Origin: Afifella sp. IM 167
GTDB taxonomy: Bacteria > Pseudomonadota > Alphaproteobacteria > Rhizobiales > Afifellaceae
DNA length: 64,000 nucleotides
Assembly (NCBI RefSeq): GCF_020144925.1
Contig: NZ_NSLC01000008.1
Location: forward strand, 124,001 to 188,000
Reading direction: 5' to 3'
Shown: positions 46,931 through 58,862 of the stretch, piece after piece
How the letters are laid out: every line of letters starts with the position of its first letter
Numbering within the stretch: position 1 is the stretch's first letter
Made by a program: the position numbers and the translations under genes
Notes under the pieces: generated by a model
Database searches by the model: none
What the model saw: the letters and a program-made list of their open reading frames with translations, nothing else
What the model was told of the DNA's origin: nothing

Positions 46931-47325
46931 AGCGACGCTCACTCGCCGCCGCCGCGGCCGCCGCGCTCCTCGCTGCCTGCTCTTCAGGCGCGAAGGACTA
47001 TCTCAGCTATTCCGCCGGCTCCGAGCCGCATGCCGTCGCCAGCCGCATCGCCGATGCGATGCGCCAGTGCTGGTTCGCCGGCGACGCGGCCTTTTCCGGC
47101 TTCATCTACGCGCCGGAGATCAATTCCTATTCCGGCCGGCCGCGCATCCTCATCCTGAGGAAGGGCGAGCCCGGCGGCCTGCCGCAGCTCGTCGTCGGCG
47201 CCGAGGCGGACGGGCGCGGCAGCGAGGTGAAGCTGTTCGGTCCCCTCCTCGCCACGGCCTCCGGCCCGCGCATCCGCGCCGATATCGCCCGCTGGTCGGC
47301 CGGCAATACGACCTGCGGCGCTTGA
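46927..47325 (+). CDS. Small lipoprotein
   Basis: A 132-residue predicted lipoprotein. From the TTG at 46927 it starts KRRSL, a seven-alanine stretch, and the lipobox LLAAC with Cys18. The mature part has two further Cys (in RQCWFAGD and NTTCGA) that could form a disulfide. I know no function. The TTGA overlap with purQ means coupled translation, unusual for a periplasmic protein next to purine enzymes. Confidence 0.74.
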   Translation: MKRRSLAAAAAAALLAACSSGAKDYLSYSAGSEPHAVASRIADAMRQCWFAGDAAFSGFIYAPEINSYSGRPRILILRKGEPGGLPQLVVGAEADGRGSEVKLFGPLLATASGPRIRADIARWSAGNTTCGA

Positions 47326-47406
47326 TTCGATTTCCGAACAAGGCGCCGCAAGCGATTCGATTGATTCCGCTTTCTCCGTTTCGCTGATCCTCTCAATGAA
47401 GAACGA

Positions 47407-47631
47407 TCAGTCCCAGAAGGGCCGGATTCCTTCCCGGTAGGCATCGGCGCGCGAGATGCCGATATCCTTCAGCTGCGAGTCGGACAGGGCCATCAGGGCA
47501 CGCCGCGTGCGCCGGCGCTCCGCCATCTTCTCGATCCGCACGAGTACCGCCTGGAGCGTGAAGCGCCCGCGCAGGCGAGCGACGGGGGAGGACAGGCTGG
47601 CGTCGGAACGTATTGTATCTATTGAACCCAT
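47407..47631 (-). CDS. DUF1127 family protein
   Basis: A 74-residue protein whose C-terminal half is the DUF1127 domain: RRTRRALMALSDSQLKDIGISRADAYREGIRPFWD. Small DUF1127 proteins in rhizobia bind RNA or affect phosphate and carbon use, but this one's role is unknown. It is transcribed away from the MocR regulator, which probably controls it, from an 84-base shared spacer. Confidence 0.88.
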   Translation of the reverse strand: MGSIDTIRSDASLSSPVARLRGRFTLQAVLVRIEKMAERRRTRRALMALSDSQLKDIGISRADAYREGIRPFWD

Positions 47632-47637
47632 GATGCG

Positions 47638-47659
47638 ACCCTCAATTGACCCTCAATTG
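47638..47659. promoter_or_regulatory. Tandem direct repeat in the DUF1127/MocR spacer
   Basis: ACCCTCAATTG occurs twice in a row (47638-47648 and 47649-47659), just upstream of the DUF1127 start at 47631. MocR regulators such as GabR and PdxR bind direct repeats, so this is a candidate site for the divergent MocR. It is inference. Confidence 0.6.
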
Positions 47660-47707
47660 ATCGAGAAACACAAATATTGACTCCGTCAAAAGGTGCAATA
47701 TAGATAA

Positions 47708-47722
47708 TTGTCACCATGACAA
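47708..47722. promoter_or_regulatory. Palindrome spanning the MocR start codon
   Basis: TTGTCA-CCA-TGACAA is a perfect 6-base dyad that includes the ATG at 47716. A bound regulator would block initiation of mocR, so this may be an autorepression site. Confidence 0.5.
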
Positions 47723-49128
47723 GTTGGATCCCCGATCTCTCCTCCGGCTCCGGTCCGCTCTATGTGCGGCTCGCCGACCGGATCGAGCATGACATTGACG
47801 CCGGCCGGCTATCCGCCGGCACGCGTCTTCCGCCCCAGCGCAACCTCGCCTTCGACATCGGCGTCACCATCGGCACGGTAAGCCGCGCCTATGCGCTGGC
47901 GCGCGAGCGTGGCCTCGTCTCCGGCGAGGTGGGCCGCGGCACCTACATCCTTGCCGAGCGCCAGGCGGACGCGCAGGCAAGTCCGCCGCATCTGCGGGTC
48001 TCCTCCGGCCACGCCCCGGAACCGCGGGAAGGCGTCCTGCGCTTCGACACGACCGCCGCGCCGGAAATCGGCATCGGGCCGATCGTGGAGCGGCTGACCG
48101 TGGAGATCTGCCGCGAGCATCCGCAAGAGGTCGCGACCTATATCCGCTCCCTGCCGACGCACTGGCTGGAAGCCGGACAAAGATGGCTCGCGCGCAACGG
48201 CTGGGAGCCGGAGCCCCATGACGTCGTCCCCACGCTCGGCGTCCACGCCGCCATCATGTCGGTGATCGCCGCCGTCACAGCCACGGGCGACCGCATCCTC
48301 TTCGAGCCCCTCACCTATGCCTCGGTCGCCCGCAGCACGGCCCTTTTCGGCCGCCGCCCGACCGCCGTCGCGGCCGACAGCGAAGGGCCGCTGCCGGAGG
48401 ATCTGGAGCGCGTCTGCGCCCAGCAGCACCCGAAACTTCTCTTCATCATGCCGGCGCCGCAGAACCCGACGCTGGCGATGATGGGCCGCCAGCGCCGTCA
48501 CGACATTGCCGAGGTCGCGCGCCGCCATCAGCTCTTCATCATCGAGGATTCGATTTACGGGGTGATGGTCGAGGACGATCTTCCCACGATCGCATCGATG
48601 GTCCCCGAACTCGTCTTCCATGTCGGCGGCCTGTCGAAGGCCGTTTCGGCGGGGCTGCGCGGCGGCTGGGTCGCCTGCCCGCCGGGCTACGCCAGCCGCA
48701 TCAATACGGCCCACAAGATGCTGACGGGGGGCAAGCCGTTCCTGACGGCGGAGACGGTCGCCCGCCTCGTCAATTCCGGCGCGGCCTTCGAGCTGATGCA
48801 GCGCACGCGCGCCGATGTCGCCGCCCGCGTCTCCCTTGCCCGAAAGACCTTCGAGGGCTGCGACGTGCAGCTTCACGACGCCGTGCCCTTCCTCTGGCTG
48901 AACCTGCCGGAACCCTGGCTCTCCGGCACCTTCAAGGCCGCGGCCGCGGCCGAGAACATCGCCATCGACGAGGAGGACGAGTTCAAGCCGGCCCGTTCCG
49001 ACATCGCCTTCCACGGCGTGCGCCTCGGCATCACCACCGAGCCCAGCCGGGAGCTCGTCGGGGCAGGTTTTCGCACCCTTCGCCAGCTTCTCGACCAGGG
49101 CCCGGCGGCCTACGACAGCTACAATTGA
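47716..49128 (+). CDS. MocR-family regulator (GntR domain plus PLP aminotransferase domain)
   Basis: A 470-residue regulator. The N-terminus is a GntR winged helix (LYVRLADRIEHDIDAGRLSAGTRLPPQRNLA) and the rest is a fold type I aminotransferase domain, with the PLP lysine in HVGGLSKAVSAGLRGGW (near residue 308), and IMPAPQNPTLAMM and IEDSIYG before it. MocR proteins bind PLP plus an amine or amino acid and act on nearby genes. The divergent DUF1127 gene is the natural target. Confidence 0.92.
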   Translation: MTSWIPDLSSGSGPLYVRLADRIEHDIDAGRLSAGTRLPPQRNLAFDIGVTIGTVSRAYALARERGLVSGEVGRGTYILAERQADAQASPPHLRVSSGHAPEPREGVLRFDTTAAPEIGIGPIVERLTVEICREHPQEVATYIRSLPTHWLEAGQRWLARNGWEPEPHDVVPTLGVHAAIMSVIAAVTATGDRILFEPLTYASVARSTALFGRRPTAVAADSEGPLPEDLERVCAQQHPKLLFIMPAPQNPTLAMMGRQRRHDIAEVARRHQLFIIEDSIYGVMVEDDLPTIASMVPELVFHVGGLSKAVSAGLRGGWVACPPGYASRINTAHKMLTGGKPFLTAETVARLVNSGAAFELMQRTRADVAARVSLARKTFEGCDVQLHDAVPFLWLNLPEPWLSGTFKAAAAAENIAIDEEDEFKPARSDIAFHGVRLGITTEPSRELVGAGFRTLRQLLDQGPAAYDSYN

Positions 49129-49282
49129 GGCGCTTCGCCGGCCCGCCGCATGCATTGGGTGCCTGCAATGGCTGCGGGCGGGGGATTTCTGCCGCGAGGC
49201 GGTATGTCCGGAGCCCTTCTTTCGCTATGACGCGGGCTGCGGCGCGTCGCGCCGGACCTGAAGGCATATCCCGGGCATTTCC

Positions 49283-51514
<2,232 letters not shown>

Positions 51515-51603
51515 GCTGAAATGCCTCGGCTTATCCCAGAGGGCCGATTGACCTTTCCGGGGCGATTGCCCACATTCGCGCGATGCGGCAAGGGAGCTGA
51601 TGG

Positions 51604-51837
51604 ATGGCGATGCAGGCGGGCGAGATCGAGCGGCTGATACGCGAGGCCTTTCCCGATGCCAGGATCAGCATCCGCGATCTTGCCGGCGACGGGGACCATT
51701 TTGCCGCCGAGGTCGTCTCGGAGAGCTTTCGCGGGAAATCCCGCGTGCAGCAGCATCAAATGGTCTATGAGGCCCTGAAGGGAGACATGGGCGGCAAGCT
51801 GCATGCCCTTGCCCTTCAGACGTCCATCCCGGAATGA
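51604..51837 (+). CDS. bolA: BolA family protein
   Basis: A 77-residue protein of the short BolA type: IERLIREAFPDARISIRDLAGDGDHFAAEVVSESF and the QQHQMVYEAL helix with the conserved His. BolA proteins pair with monothiol glutaredoxins to handle [2Fe-2S] clusters. An ATG at 51610 is an alternative start. grxD follows after 48 bases, a conserved pairing. Confidence 0.93.
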   Translation: MAMQAGEIERLIREAFPDARISIRDLAGDGDHFAAEVVSESFRGKSRVQQHQMVYEALKGDMGGKLHALALQTSIPE

Positions 51838-51885
51838 ATTCGAACGCCATGCGGCACGCCCGCATGTGAGCGGAGGACGAGCGAA

Positions 51886-52215
51886 ATGTCAGCCATCAAC
51901 GAGTGGATAGACGGCCAGGTGAAGGGCAGCGACGTGGTGCTCTTCATGAAGGGCACCCCCACCTTTCCCCAGTGCGGCTTTTCCGGCCAGACCGTGCAGA
52001 TCCTCGATTACCTGGGCGTTGCCTATCAGGGCATCAACGTCCTGGATTCCGACGAACTGCGCCAGGGCATCAAGGACTACGCCAACTGGCCGACCATCCC
52101 GCAGCTCTACGTCAAGGGAGAGTTCGTCGGCGGCGCCGACATCGTCCGCGAGATGTTCCAGGCCGGCGAGCTGCAGACGCTGCTTGAGGAAAAGGGCGTC
52201 GCCAAAGCGGCCTGA
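51886..52215 (+). CDS. grxD: Monothiol glutaredoxin Grx4
   Basis: A 109-residue CGFS glutaredoxin with the active site Cys30-Gly-Phe-Ser (TPTFPQCGFSG), the WPTIPQLYVKGEFVGGADI segment that binds glutathione, and DIVREMFQAGEL. It carries a bridging [2Fe-2S] cluster with BolA. Length is normal for the single-domain type. It shares direction and probably transcript with bolA. Confidence 0.96.
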   Translation: MSAINEWIDGQVKGSDVVLFMKGTPTFPQCGFSGQTVQILDYLGVAYQGINVLDSDELRQGIKDYANWPTIPQLYVKGEFVGGADIVREMFQAGELQTLLEEKGVAKAA

Positions 52216-52235
52216 CGCATCGCGAATGATTCATG

Positions 52236-52259
52236 GCCGGCAGCTCGCGGGCTGCCGGC
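52236..52259 (+). other. Stem-loop after grxD
   Basis: GCCGGCAGC-TCGCGG-GCTGCCGGC is a perfect 9-base stem just past grxD. There is no T-run, so it is at most a weak or Rho-aided terminator. Confidence 0.5.
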
Positions 52260-52404
52260 GCAGGGCGCCGCCGCGCTTGCCGGGCAGATCGCCTTGCGCG
52301 CTCTGGCTTGATGCCGGCCCCGCCGCGCTCTAAGACCCCTTCTCCGGTTTCTTTCCAGTCCACCGATCCCGAACGGGCGAGCCTGTTCGCGGGAGGGGTT
52401 TTCC

Positions 52405-53652
52405 ATGTCGTCGTCTGAACCTGCCGCACGCAAGGGCTCCCTGCCCTATGTCGAATTCGTCACGCTGGCCGCCTCCATGATGGCGCTCAACGCGCTGGCG
52501 ATCGACATCATCCTGCCGGCGCTCGACGACATTGCCACCGGCCTGGACATCGTCGATCAGAACAGCCGCCAGTTCGTCGTCACCGCCTTCGTCATCGGCT
52601 TCGGCATCGCGCAGCTCGCCTTCGGCCCGCTTTCCGATCGCTTCGGCCGAAAGCCCATCCTTCTCGTCGGCCTCGTCATCTATGCCGTCGGCGGCACGGC
52701 GGCCGCCCTTGCCCAGGATTTCCAGTGGCTTCTGGCCTTCCGGATGATCCAGGGAATGGGTGCGGCGGCAACCCGCGTCGTCGCCATCTCCGTGGTGCGC
52801 GACGCCTTCGGCGGGCGCCAGATGGCCTCCATCATGTCGCTCGTCATGATGGTGTTCATGGCCGTGCCCATCATCGCGCCGACGCTCGGCCAGGGCATTC
52901 TCTTCGTCGCGAGCTGGCACTGGATCTTTCTGGCGACCGCGATCTTCGCCACCATCGTTTTCATCTGGGCCGGCCTGCGCCTGCCGGAAACGCTGGCGGA
53001 TGAAAATCGCCGCCCGCTCAACGCCCGCAAGGTGATCGAGGCCTTCCGCATCGTCCTGACGAACCGTCAGGCCTTCGGCTACGCCTTTGCCACGGCGCTG
53101 ATCTTCGGCGGCCTCTTTTCCTTCCTGAACTCCTCGCAGCAGATCTACGAGGAGATCTTCGGGCTCGGCGCCTGGTTCCCGATCGCCTTTTCCGGCAGCG
53201 CCGTTCTCATCGGGGGTGCGGCCTTCACCAATTCGCGCCTGGTCGGCCGTTTCGGCATGCGCCGTCTCTCCCACAGCGCCCTGATCGCCTTTTGCACGCT
53301 GAGCGCCCTCATGTCGCTCGCCTCGCTCCTATCGGACGGGCCTCTGCCTTTCTGGGCTTTCTTCGCGCTCGTCTCCGCGACCTTCTGCTGCTTCGGCTTC
53401 GTCGGCACGAACTTCAACGCCCTCGCCATGGAGCCGCTCGGCCATGTCGCGGGCACGGCCTCCTCGGTGCTGGGCTTCATGCAGACTTTCGGCGGCGGCT
53501 TCTTCGGCGGCATCGTCGGCTATCTCTATAACGGCACCATCCTGCCCTTCGCCTGCGGCCTCACGATCCTGTCGGTGCTGGCGATCTCCACCGTCCTCGT
53601 GGCCGAAGGGGGCGTTCTCTTCCGCCAGCGTCACACGCGGCCGAAATCGTAG
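52405..53652 (+). CDS. Bcr/CflA-family MFS multidrug efflux transporter
   Basis: A 415-residue, 12-helix exporter. LALDIIL-like start ([16 protein letters not shown]), the MFS motif [17 protein letters not shown], and [21 protein letters not shown] are typical of the Bcr/CflA group, which exports bicyclomycin and other drugs or natural products. The true substrate is unknown. Its 3' end overlaps ttcA by 22 bases in convergent direction. Confidence 0.9.
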   Translation: MSSSEPAARKGSLPYVEFVTLAASMMALNALAIDIILPALDDIATGLDIVDQNSRQFVVTAFVIGFGIAQLAFGPLSDRFGRKPILLVGLVIYAVGGTAAALAQDFQWLLAFRMIQGMGAAATRVVAISVVRDAFGGRQMASIMSLVMMVFMAVPIIAPTLGQGILFVASWHWIFLATAIFATIVFIWAGLRLPETLADENRRPLNARKVIEAFRIVLTNRQAFGYAFATALIFGGLFSFLNSSQQIYEEIFGLGAWFPIAFSGSAVLIGGAAFTNSRLVGRFGMRRLSHSALIAFCTLSALMSLASLLSDGPLPFWAFFALVSATFCCFGFVGTNFNALAMEPLGHVAGTASSVLGFMQTFGGGFFGGIVGYLYNGTILPFACGLTILSVLAISTVLVAEGGVLFRQRHTRPKS

Positions 53653-54494
53653 AGTTCGGGATCATGAAGATGCGAGGGGCGCACGGTGGAGAGCGCCCTG
53701 AGCATGTTCGCCTTGGTGCCGGGCCGCTCGCGCTCCCAGTCTGAGATCAGCGCCTTGACGCGCGCCCGTTCCAGCCCGTCCTGCGAGCCGCAGAGATTGC
53801 AGGGGATGATCGGGAAGGCGAGCGCCTGCGCGAGCTTCTCAAGGTCGGCCTCGGCCGAGCGGATCAGCGGGCGCAGGACATCGAGGTCGCCCGCGTCGTT
53901 CCTGAGCTTCGGCGGCATGGACGACAGCCGCCCGCCGAAGAGCATGTTCATGACGAAGGTCTCCAGCGCATCCTCGCGATGATGGCCGAGGACGATGGCA
54001 GAGCACCCCTCCTCCCGCGCGATCCGGTAGAGATGGCCGCGCCTCAGCCGTGAGCAGAGCGCGCAGAGCGTATCGCCCGGCGCCGTCTTCTCCATCACCA
54101 GACGATAGGTGTCGCGGCGCTCGATCCGGTGCGGGATCGAATGGCGCGCGAAGAATGCCGGCAGGATCTCCTGCGGAAAGCCGGGCTGCGCCTGGTCGAG
54201 ATTGCAGGCAAGGAGATCGACCGGCAAAAGCCCGCGCCACTGCAGGTCGAGAAGGACGGCGAGCAGCCCGTAGGAATCCTTGCCGCCCGACAGGCAGACG
54301 AGCCAGCGCGCGCCCGGCTCCACCATGTCGTAGGCGGAAAGCGTCTCGCGCACTTCCCTTAAGAGCCGCTTCCGCAGCTTCTTGAAGGACACGCTGGAGG
54401 GCGCGCCGGCAAAGAGGGGGTGGACGCCGCTCTCGGCCGGAGCCTCCGCCGTGGGGCTCTCTTCGTCGGTCGGTGCGGCTGCAAGGTCTTCCAT
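53631..54494 (-). CDS. ttcA: tRNA 2-thiocytidine(32) synthetase
   Basis: Iron-sulfur enzyme that puts sulfur on cytidine 32 of tRNA. The 287-residue protein has the PP-loop SGGKDS at residues 69-74, and two CxxC motifs ([11 protein letters not shown] and PCNLCGSQ) that bind a [4Fe-4S] cluster. The ATG at 54494 is preferred; the frame runs on upstream without sense. It ends in an extra tail after the second CxxC. A terminator of rpsD lies close upstream. Confidence 0.93.
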   Translation of the reverse strand: MEDLAAAPTDEESPTAEAPAESGVHPLFAGAPSSVSFKKLRKRLLREVRETLSAYDMVEPGARWLVCLSGGKDSYGLLAVLLDLQWRGLLPVDLLACNLDQAQPGFPQEILPAFFARHSIPHRIERRDTYRLVMEKTAPGDTLCALCSRLRRGHLYRIAREEGCSAIVLGHHREDALETFVMNMLFGGRLSSMPPKLRNDAGDLDVLRPLIRSAEADLEKLAQALAFPIIPCNLCGSQDGLERARVKALISDWERERPGTKANMLRALSTVRPSHLHDPELYDFGRV

Positions 54495-54551
54495 GGCCAA
54501 GCAATGCCCGAGAGCCGCCCTCGCCTCAAGGCCGGGCTTCGCCCACAAACG

Positions 54552-54578
54552 AAAAGGGCCGCCCGAAGGCGGCCCTGA
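54552..54578 (-). terminator. Rho-independent terminator of rpsD
   Basis: On the minus strand AGGGCCGCC-TTCG-GGCGGCCCT is a 9-base stem with a tetraloop, followed by TTTTCG. It lies 25 bases after the rpsD stop. Confidence 0.9.
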
Positions 54579-54602
54579 AATCCGTTTTGCGGTAAGATCC
54601 GC

Positions 54603-55223
54603 CTACTGGCGCGAGTAGAACTCGACCACCAGGTTCGGCTCCATCTGCACCGGATAGGGAACCTCCGAAAAGGCCGGGATCCGGGTCAGCGTCGCCGTCA
54701 GCTTGTTGTGGTCGGCGTCGACATAGTCCGGCACGTCGCGCTCGGCGAGATCGGTCGCTTCCAGCACCACGGCGAGCTGCTTGGAGCGGTTGCGCACTTC
54801 CACGACGTCGCCCGGCTTGCAGCGGTAGCTGGGAATGTTGACCTTCTGGCCGTTGACGCGGACATGGCCGTGATTGACGAACTGGCGGGCGGCGAAGACC
54901 GTCGGCACGAACTTCGCGCGATAGACGATGGCGTCGAGGCGCCGCTCCAGAAGGCCGATCAGGTTCTCCGAGGTGTCGCCCTTCAGGCGCGCGGCCTCGT
55001 CATAGATCTTGCGGAACTGCTTTTCGCGGATCTCGCCGTAATAGCCCTTCAGCTTCTGCTTGGCCCGCAGCTGCACGCCGAAGTCGGAAAGCTTCTGCTT
55101 GCGGCGCTGTCCATGCTGGCCCGGGCCGTATTCGCGCTTGTTGACAGGGCTCTTCGGGCGGCCCCACACATTCTCGCCCATGCGGCGATCGAGTTTGTAC
55201 TTCGAATTCTGGCGCTTGCTCAT
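54603..55223 (-). CDS. rpsD: 30S ribosomal protein S4
   Basis: Primary 16S rRNA-binding protein of the small subunit, 206 residues. [41 protein letters not shown] and the S4 RNA-binding domain [32 protein letters not shown] are unmistakable. The ATG at 55223 is standard. In this strain it stands alone, not in the alpha operon, which is usual for the alphaproteobacteria. Confidence 0.98.
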   Translation of the reverse strand: MSKRQNSKYKLDRRMGENVWGRPKSPVNKREYGPGQHGQRRKQKLSDFGVQLRAKQKLKGYYGEIREKQFRKIYDEAARLKGDTSENLIGLLERRLDAIVYRAKFVPTVFAARQFVNHGHVRVNGQKVNIPSYRCKPGDVVEVRNRSKQLAVVLEATDLAERDVPDYVDADHNKLTATLTRIPAFSEVPYPVQMEPNLVVEFYSRQ

Positions 55224-55561
55224 GACGCGGTTGTCCTTACCGTTTCGTGTGTCGAAACGCGCCCTCCTCTGCCGCTCCGCCTGGAGCGACTGACAGGGGT
55301 TCGGCGAAGCGCTCGCCGAAATTCCGTCCCATCGATGAAATGGTTGGAAAAACCCCACGGGTGCGGGTCCCGCGCAACGCGTGCGCCGGGGCCGCCGCTG
55401 ATCTATGGGTTTTCGCCCCCCCTGTCAAATCCCTGAGATCTCAAATGCCTGAAATCGAGGCGCGGCATTCATTGCCCCGTCATCCTCCCGTCAAGCGGGT
55501 GAAAAGGAACGCGGCTCATCTCTCCCGGCCCGCTTTGGGCGACCACAGGAAAGAGGCCCCC
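55224..55561. other. Intergenic region between rpsD and the phytase-like gene
   Basis: This spacer of about 340 bases lies between divergent genes and should hold both promoters and an rpsD leader. I see a 10-base palindrome TGAGATCTCA at 55434-55443 but no tRNA, known riboswitch or S4-binding structure I could support. Chance reading frames cross it. Confidence 0.5.
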
Positions 55562-56920
55562 ATGAACCGCAAGATGCTTCTTGCCGCGACCGCCGCGGCA
55601 GCGCTTCTCACCCATTCCGCCAGCGCCGAGGAAAAGGTGTTTCCGGCAAAGCTCGTAAGCCATGCCGTCCTGCCGGCCGCGACCTTCATCGCCCCGCCGA
55701 AGGATGCGCCGGCCTCGCTCGCCGTCTCGGCGAAGTTCACCGGCCCCGGCAATGCCCGCGCCGAGGAGCCCGGTTCCGTTCCGGGCAAGGACGGCATCCG
55801 CGAGACCGGCCTTTCCATGCCCTTCGACGGCCAGCCGGTGCAGGGCTTTTCCGGCATCAGGAAGATGGAAGACGGCACCTTCTGGTCGCTTTCCGACAAC
55901 GGCTTCGGCGCCAAGATGAACTCCGCCGACGCCGCCCTGATGATCCATCATCTTTCCTTCGACTGGGACGCCAACAAGGTGGACCGGATGGAGACCGTCT
56001 TCCTCTCCGACCCGAACAGGGTCGCGCATTTCCCGATCGTCAACGAGGGCACCGAGAGCCGCTACCTGACGGGCGCGGATTTCGACGTGGAATCGATCCA
56101 GCCGGTCGAGGACGGCTTCTGGATCGGCGAGGAATTCGGCCCCTATCTGCTGAAGTTCAACAAGGAAGGCGAGCTTGAGAAGCTGGTCGCGACGAAGATC
56201 GGCGACATGGATGTGATGTCGCCGGACAATCCCTCCCTGCAGCTGCCGCGCCTTCCGACCGGCGAGATGCCCGCCTTCAACCTCAAGCGCTCCGGCGGTT
56301 ACGAGGGCATGGCGAGTTCGCCCGACAAGTCGAAGCTTTACGCGCTTCTGGAAGGCCCCGTCTTCACGGACGGCAAGCCTGAGCAGGTGGACGGCCACGA
56401 TGCGCTGCGCATCCTCGAGTTCGATGCGAAGAAGGGCGAATGGACGGGGCGCTCCTGGCTCTATCCGCTGGCCGAAGGCGGCGCCGCCATCGGCGACTAC
56501 AACATGATCGACGCCACGACCGGCCTCGTCATCGAGCGCGACAACGGCGAGGGCACGGCCGCTTCGGCCTGCGCGAATCCGGACGAGCCCAAGGCCGACT
56601 GCTTTCCTTCCCCCTCGAAGGTGAAGCGCATCTACAAGATCGAGCTGACCGACGAGAATGAAGGCGGGCCGGTGCGCAAGATCGGCTACATCGACCTCCT
56701 GAAGATCGCCGACACCGAAGGCAAAAAGGTCCAGGGCGGCGGCGAGGGCTTCTACGACATGCCCTTCGTCACCATCGAGAATGTCGATGTCGTCGACGAC
56801 ACGCACATCGTCGTCGGCAACGACAACAACCTGCCCTTCTCGGCCGGCCGGGCGCTCGACAAGGCGGACGACAACGAATTCGTCCTCCTGGAGGTCGGCG
56901 ATTTCCTGAAGGCCGAATAG
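55562..56920 (+). CDS. Secreted esterase-like phytase-family protein
   Basis: A 452-residue exported protein. A signal peptide (residues 1-22, SASA/EE) is followed by a beta-propeller-like domain of the phytase-like esterase family (PF13449): FSGIRKMEDGTFWSLSDNGFG, QPVEDGFWIGEEFGPYLLKF, YEGMASSPDKSKLYALLEGP and NDNNLPFSAGR. Two Cys in a loop (ACANPDEPKADCF) may bond. Substrate is unknown, possibly phosphate esters. Both acid and metal-binding residues are abundant. Confidence 0.86.
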   Translation: MNRKMLLAATAAAALLTHSASAEEKVFPAKLVSHAVLPAATFIAPPKDAPASLAVSAKFTGPGNARAEEPGSVPGKDGIRETGLSMPFDGQPVQGFSGIRKMEDGTFWSLSDNGFGAKMNSADAALMIHHLSFDWDANKVDRMETVFLSDPNRVAHFPIVNEGTESRYLTGADFDVESIQPVEDGFWIGEEFGPYLLKFNKEGELEKLVATKIGDMDVMSPDNPSLQLPRLPTGEMPAFNLKRSGGYEGMASSPDKSKLYALLEGPVFTDGKPEQVDGHDALRILEFDAKKGEWTGRSWLYPLAEGGAAIGDYNMIDATTGLVIERDNGEGTAASACANPDEPKADCFPSPSKVKRIYKIELTDENEGGPVRKIGYIDLLKIADTEGKKVQGGGEGFYDMPFVTIENVDVVDDTHIVVGNDNNLPFSAGRALDKADDNEFVLLEVGDFLKAE

Positions 56921-57011
56921 TCCGGTGGGGCGCGGCGCATAGGCGGCGCCGCGCCTCTCCTCTGCCTCACGGTCGTCGTTGCCGGACGCGACCCGGCATG
57001 AGGCTCTGCCG

Positions 57012-57803
57012 CTAGCCCTCGCCGAAGCTGAGGCCGTGCCCGGAAAACAGCCTTTCCAGCGCATCGCCCGGTTCACCGCCCGAGGTGAGAAAGGCCCTAC
57101 CCCCGCCGCTCGTCGCCGCCCGGCCCTCCAGCACGGAAGCGAGCCGCCGCGCGATCGCTGGCGCCGGATCGATGAAGCTGACCGGCCAGGGCGCGAGCTC
57201 GGCGAAAACCTCCTGAAGGAACGGATAATGCGTGCAGGCGAGCACGACGATGTCCGTGCGCCTTCCCTCGATCTCGGCAAAGCACGGCGCGATCTGTTCG
57301 GCGATCAGCGCCCGGTCGATCGCCTCGCCGCGCAGATGCCGTTCGGCGAGGCGGGCAAGGTCCGGCGCGCCGACGAGGCGCACATGGACGAGGCTGGCAA
57401 AGCGCCGGATCAGCTCGCGCGTATAGTCCCGCCGCATCGTGCCCGGTGTGGCGAGGACGGCGATGACGCCCGTCTCGGTCTCCGCCGCCGCCGGCTTGAT
57501 CGCCGGCACCGTGGCGACGAAGGGGATATCGAAGCGCTCGCGCAGCGCCGGCAGCACCAGCGTGGAGGCCGTGTTGCAGGCGATCACCACCGCGGCCGGC
57601 CGCACATCGGCAATGAGGCGGCCCATCAATTCCACGATATGCGCCTTCAGGGCCCCCTCCTCCCAGTCGCCATAGGGAAAGGCGGCATCGTCGGCGACGT
57701 AGAGGAGCGAGGCGGAAGGCAGCTCGGCGCGGATGGCGCGCACGACGGAGAGCCCGCCGATGCCGGAATCGAAGACGAGGACCGGCCCCGCGTCAGCCGT
57801 CAT
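57012..57803 (-). CDS. murI: Glutamate racemase
   Basis: Makes D-glutamate for peptidoglycan. The 263-residue protein has both catalytic Cys: one in [15 protein letters not shown] and one in [14 protein letters not shown]. The N-terminus [15 protein letters not shown] is typical. The ATG at 57803 lies inside the 3' end of the methyltransferase gene before it (11-base overlap), so the two are coupled. Confidence 0.95.
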   Translation of the reverse strand: MTADAGPVLVFDSGIGGLSVVRAIRAELPSASLLYVADDAAFPYGDWEEGALKAHIVELMGRLIADVRPAAVVIACNTASTLVLPALRERFDIPFVATVPAIKPAAAETETGVIAVLATPGTMRRDYTRELIRRFASLVHVRLVGAPDLARLAERHLRGEAIDRALIAEQIAPCFAEIEGRRTDIVVLACTHYPFLQEVFAELAPWPVSFIDPAPAIARRLASVLEGRAATSGGGRAFLTSGGEPGDALERLFSGHGLSFGEG

Positions 57804-58608
57804 CGCCCTCGTCCGGCCGCGCCTTGCGCCCCTGGAAGGCGGAAAGGACACCGCGCAGCGCGCGGATTTCCATTGTCGTGAAGCCCGGCCGCTGCAGGAT
57901 GGCGCGCAGGTTGCGGATGAGGACCGGCTTCTTTTCCGGCGTCCTGAAATACCCGGTCGGCTCCAGGGCGCTCTCCAGATGCTCCATCAGCCCGACGAGT
58001 TCGGCCTTCGGCGCCGGCGTCGTATCGTTCACCGGAATGGCGAACCGGGTCGGCAGCTCGCCCTCCGCCAGCCCCGCCTGCAGCCATTCATAGCTCATCA
58101 GGAGAGCCGACTGCGCGATGTTGAGGGAGGCGAAACGCGGATTGACCGGGAAAGTGACGATGGCGTCGGCATAGCCGATCTCCTCGTTGGTGAGCCCCCA
58201 GCGCTCGCGCCCGAAGAGGATGCCGGCTGCCTGTCCCTCGCCCTGCCGGTTGCGGATTTCCCTGACCGCCTCGCGCGGCCCGAAGACGGCTTTGGGAATT
58301 TCGCGAGAGCGCGCCGTCGTCGCCAGAACGAAATTGAGGTCGCCGACGGCCGAAGCGAGATCGGAAAAAACACGCACTGCCTCGATGACGTGATCGGCGC
58401 TCGAGGCGGCCGCGCGCGCCTTCTCGTTCGGCCATCCGTCCCGCGGCGTGACGAGGCGAAGATCGGCAAGGCCGAAATTTGCCATAGCCCTTGCAACCAT
58501 TCCGATATTTTCGCCGAGCTGCGGCTCCACGAGAACGATCGCGGGACCATTCTCGGCCGTCTCCGGCGCCCCCGCCCTCGCCTCGCCGGGCGTCCCGCTG
58601 GCGCTCAC
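57793..58608 (-). CDS. trmJ: TrmJ-type tRNA/rRNA 2'-O-methyltransferase (SPOUT)
   Basis: A 271-residue methyltransferase of the SpoU/TrmH superfamily. [29 protein letters not shown] at the start, [14 protein letters not shown] and [19 protein letters not shown] form the SAM-binding knot. The arrangement suits TrmJ, which methylates position 32 of tRNA. I take the GTG at 58608, with GGGGAGG upstream, over the longer ATG frame, whose extra residues look spurious. It is transcribed with murI. Confidence 0.88.
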   Translation of the reverse strand: MSASGTPGEARAGAPETAENGPAIVLVEPQLGENIGMVARAMANFGLADLRLVTPRDGWPNEKARAAASSADHVIEAVRVFSDLASAVGDLNFVLATTARSREIPKAVFGPREAVREIRNRQGEGQAAGILFGRERWGLTNEEIGYADAIVTFPVNPRFASLNIAQSALLMSYEWLQAGLAEGELPTRFAIPVNDTTPAPKAELVGLMEHLESALEPTGYFRTPEKKPVLIRNLRAILQRPGFTTMEIRALRGVLSAFQGRKARPDEGDDG

Positions 58609-58725
58609 GAGGCCCTCCCCTGACCGAGGAAAGTGGCACGAAACCGCGCAGAACCGCGGAACTTTGTCGCCGAGCGCGGATTGACACCGCGAAGCGCCGC
58701 CCGGCGCGAACAATACGAGGGAATC

Positions 58726-58800
58726 ATGCGGAACATCATCTATATCATCGGCCTCATCGTCGTCGTCGTGGCAGTCCTGTCGCTTCTCGGCCTCGCCTGA
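58726..58800 (+). CDS. 24-residue single-helix membrane microprotein (copy 1)
   Basis: A very short gene encoding MRNIIYIIGLIVVVVAVLSL then LGLA, one predicted membrane helix with almost no soluble part. GAGGGAATC precedes its ATG at good spacing, and a paralogue of identical length and matching start follows within 62 bases. Two such copies in tandem are strong evidence that it is translated. The function is unknown; similar microproteins often modify larger membrane enzymes. Confidence 0.7.
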   Translation: MRNIIYIIGLIVVVVAVLSLLGLA

Positions 58801-58862
58801 GTCACGCCGCTTGCCGCCCGGTGGCGGCAGGCGAAGAACACCCCGGAATCGGAACGCACCCC

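Noticed and set aside
55434-55443. TGAGATCTCA palindrome upstream of the phytase-like gene
   Set aside because: A single 10-base palindrome with no second copy is easily due to chance; not reported as an operator.
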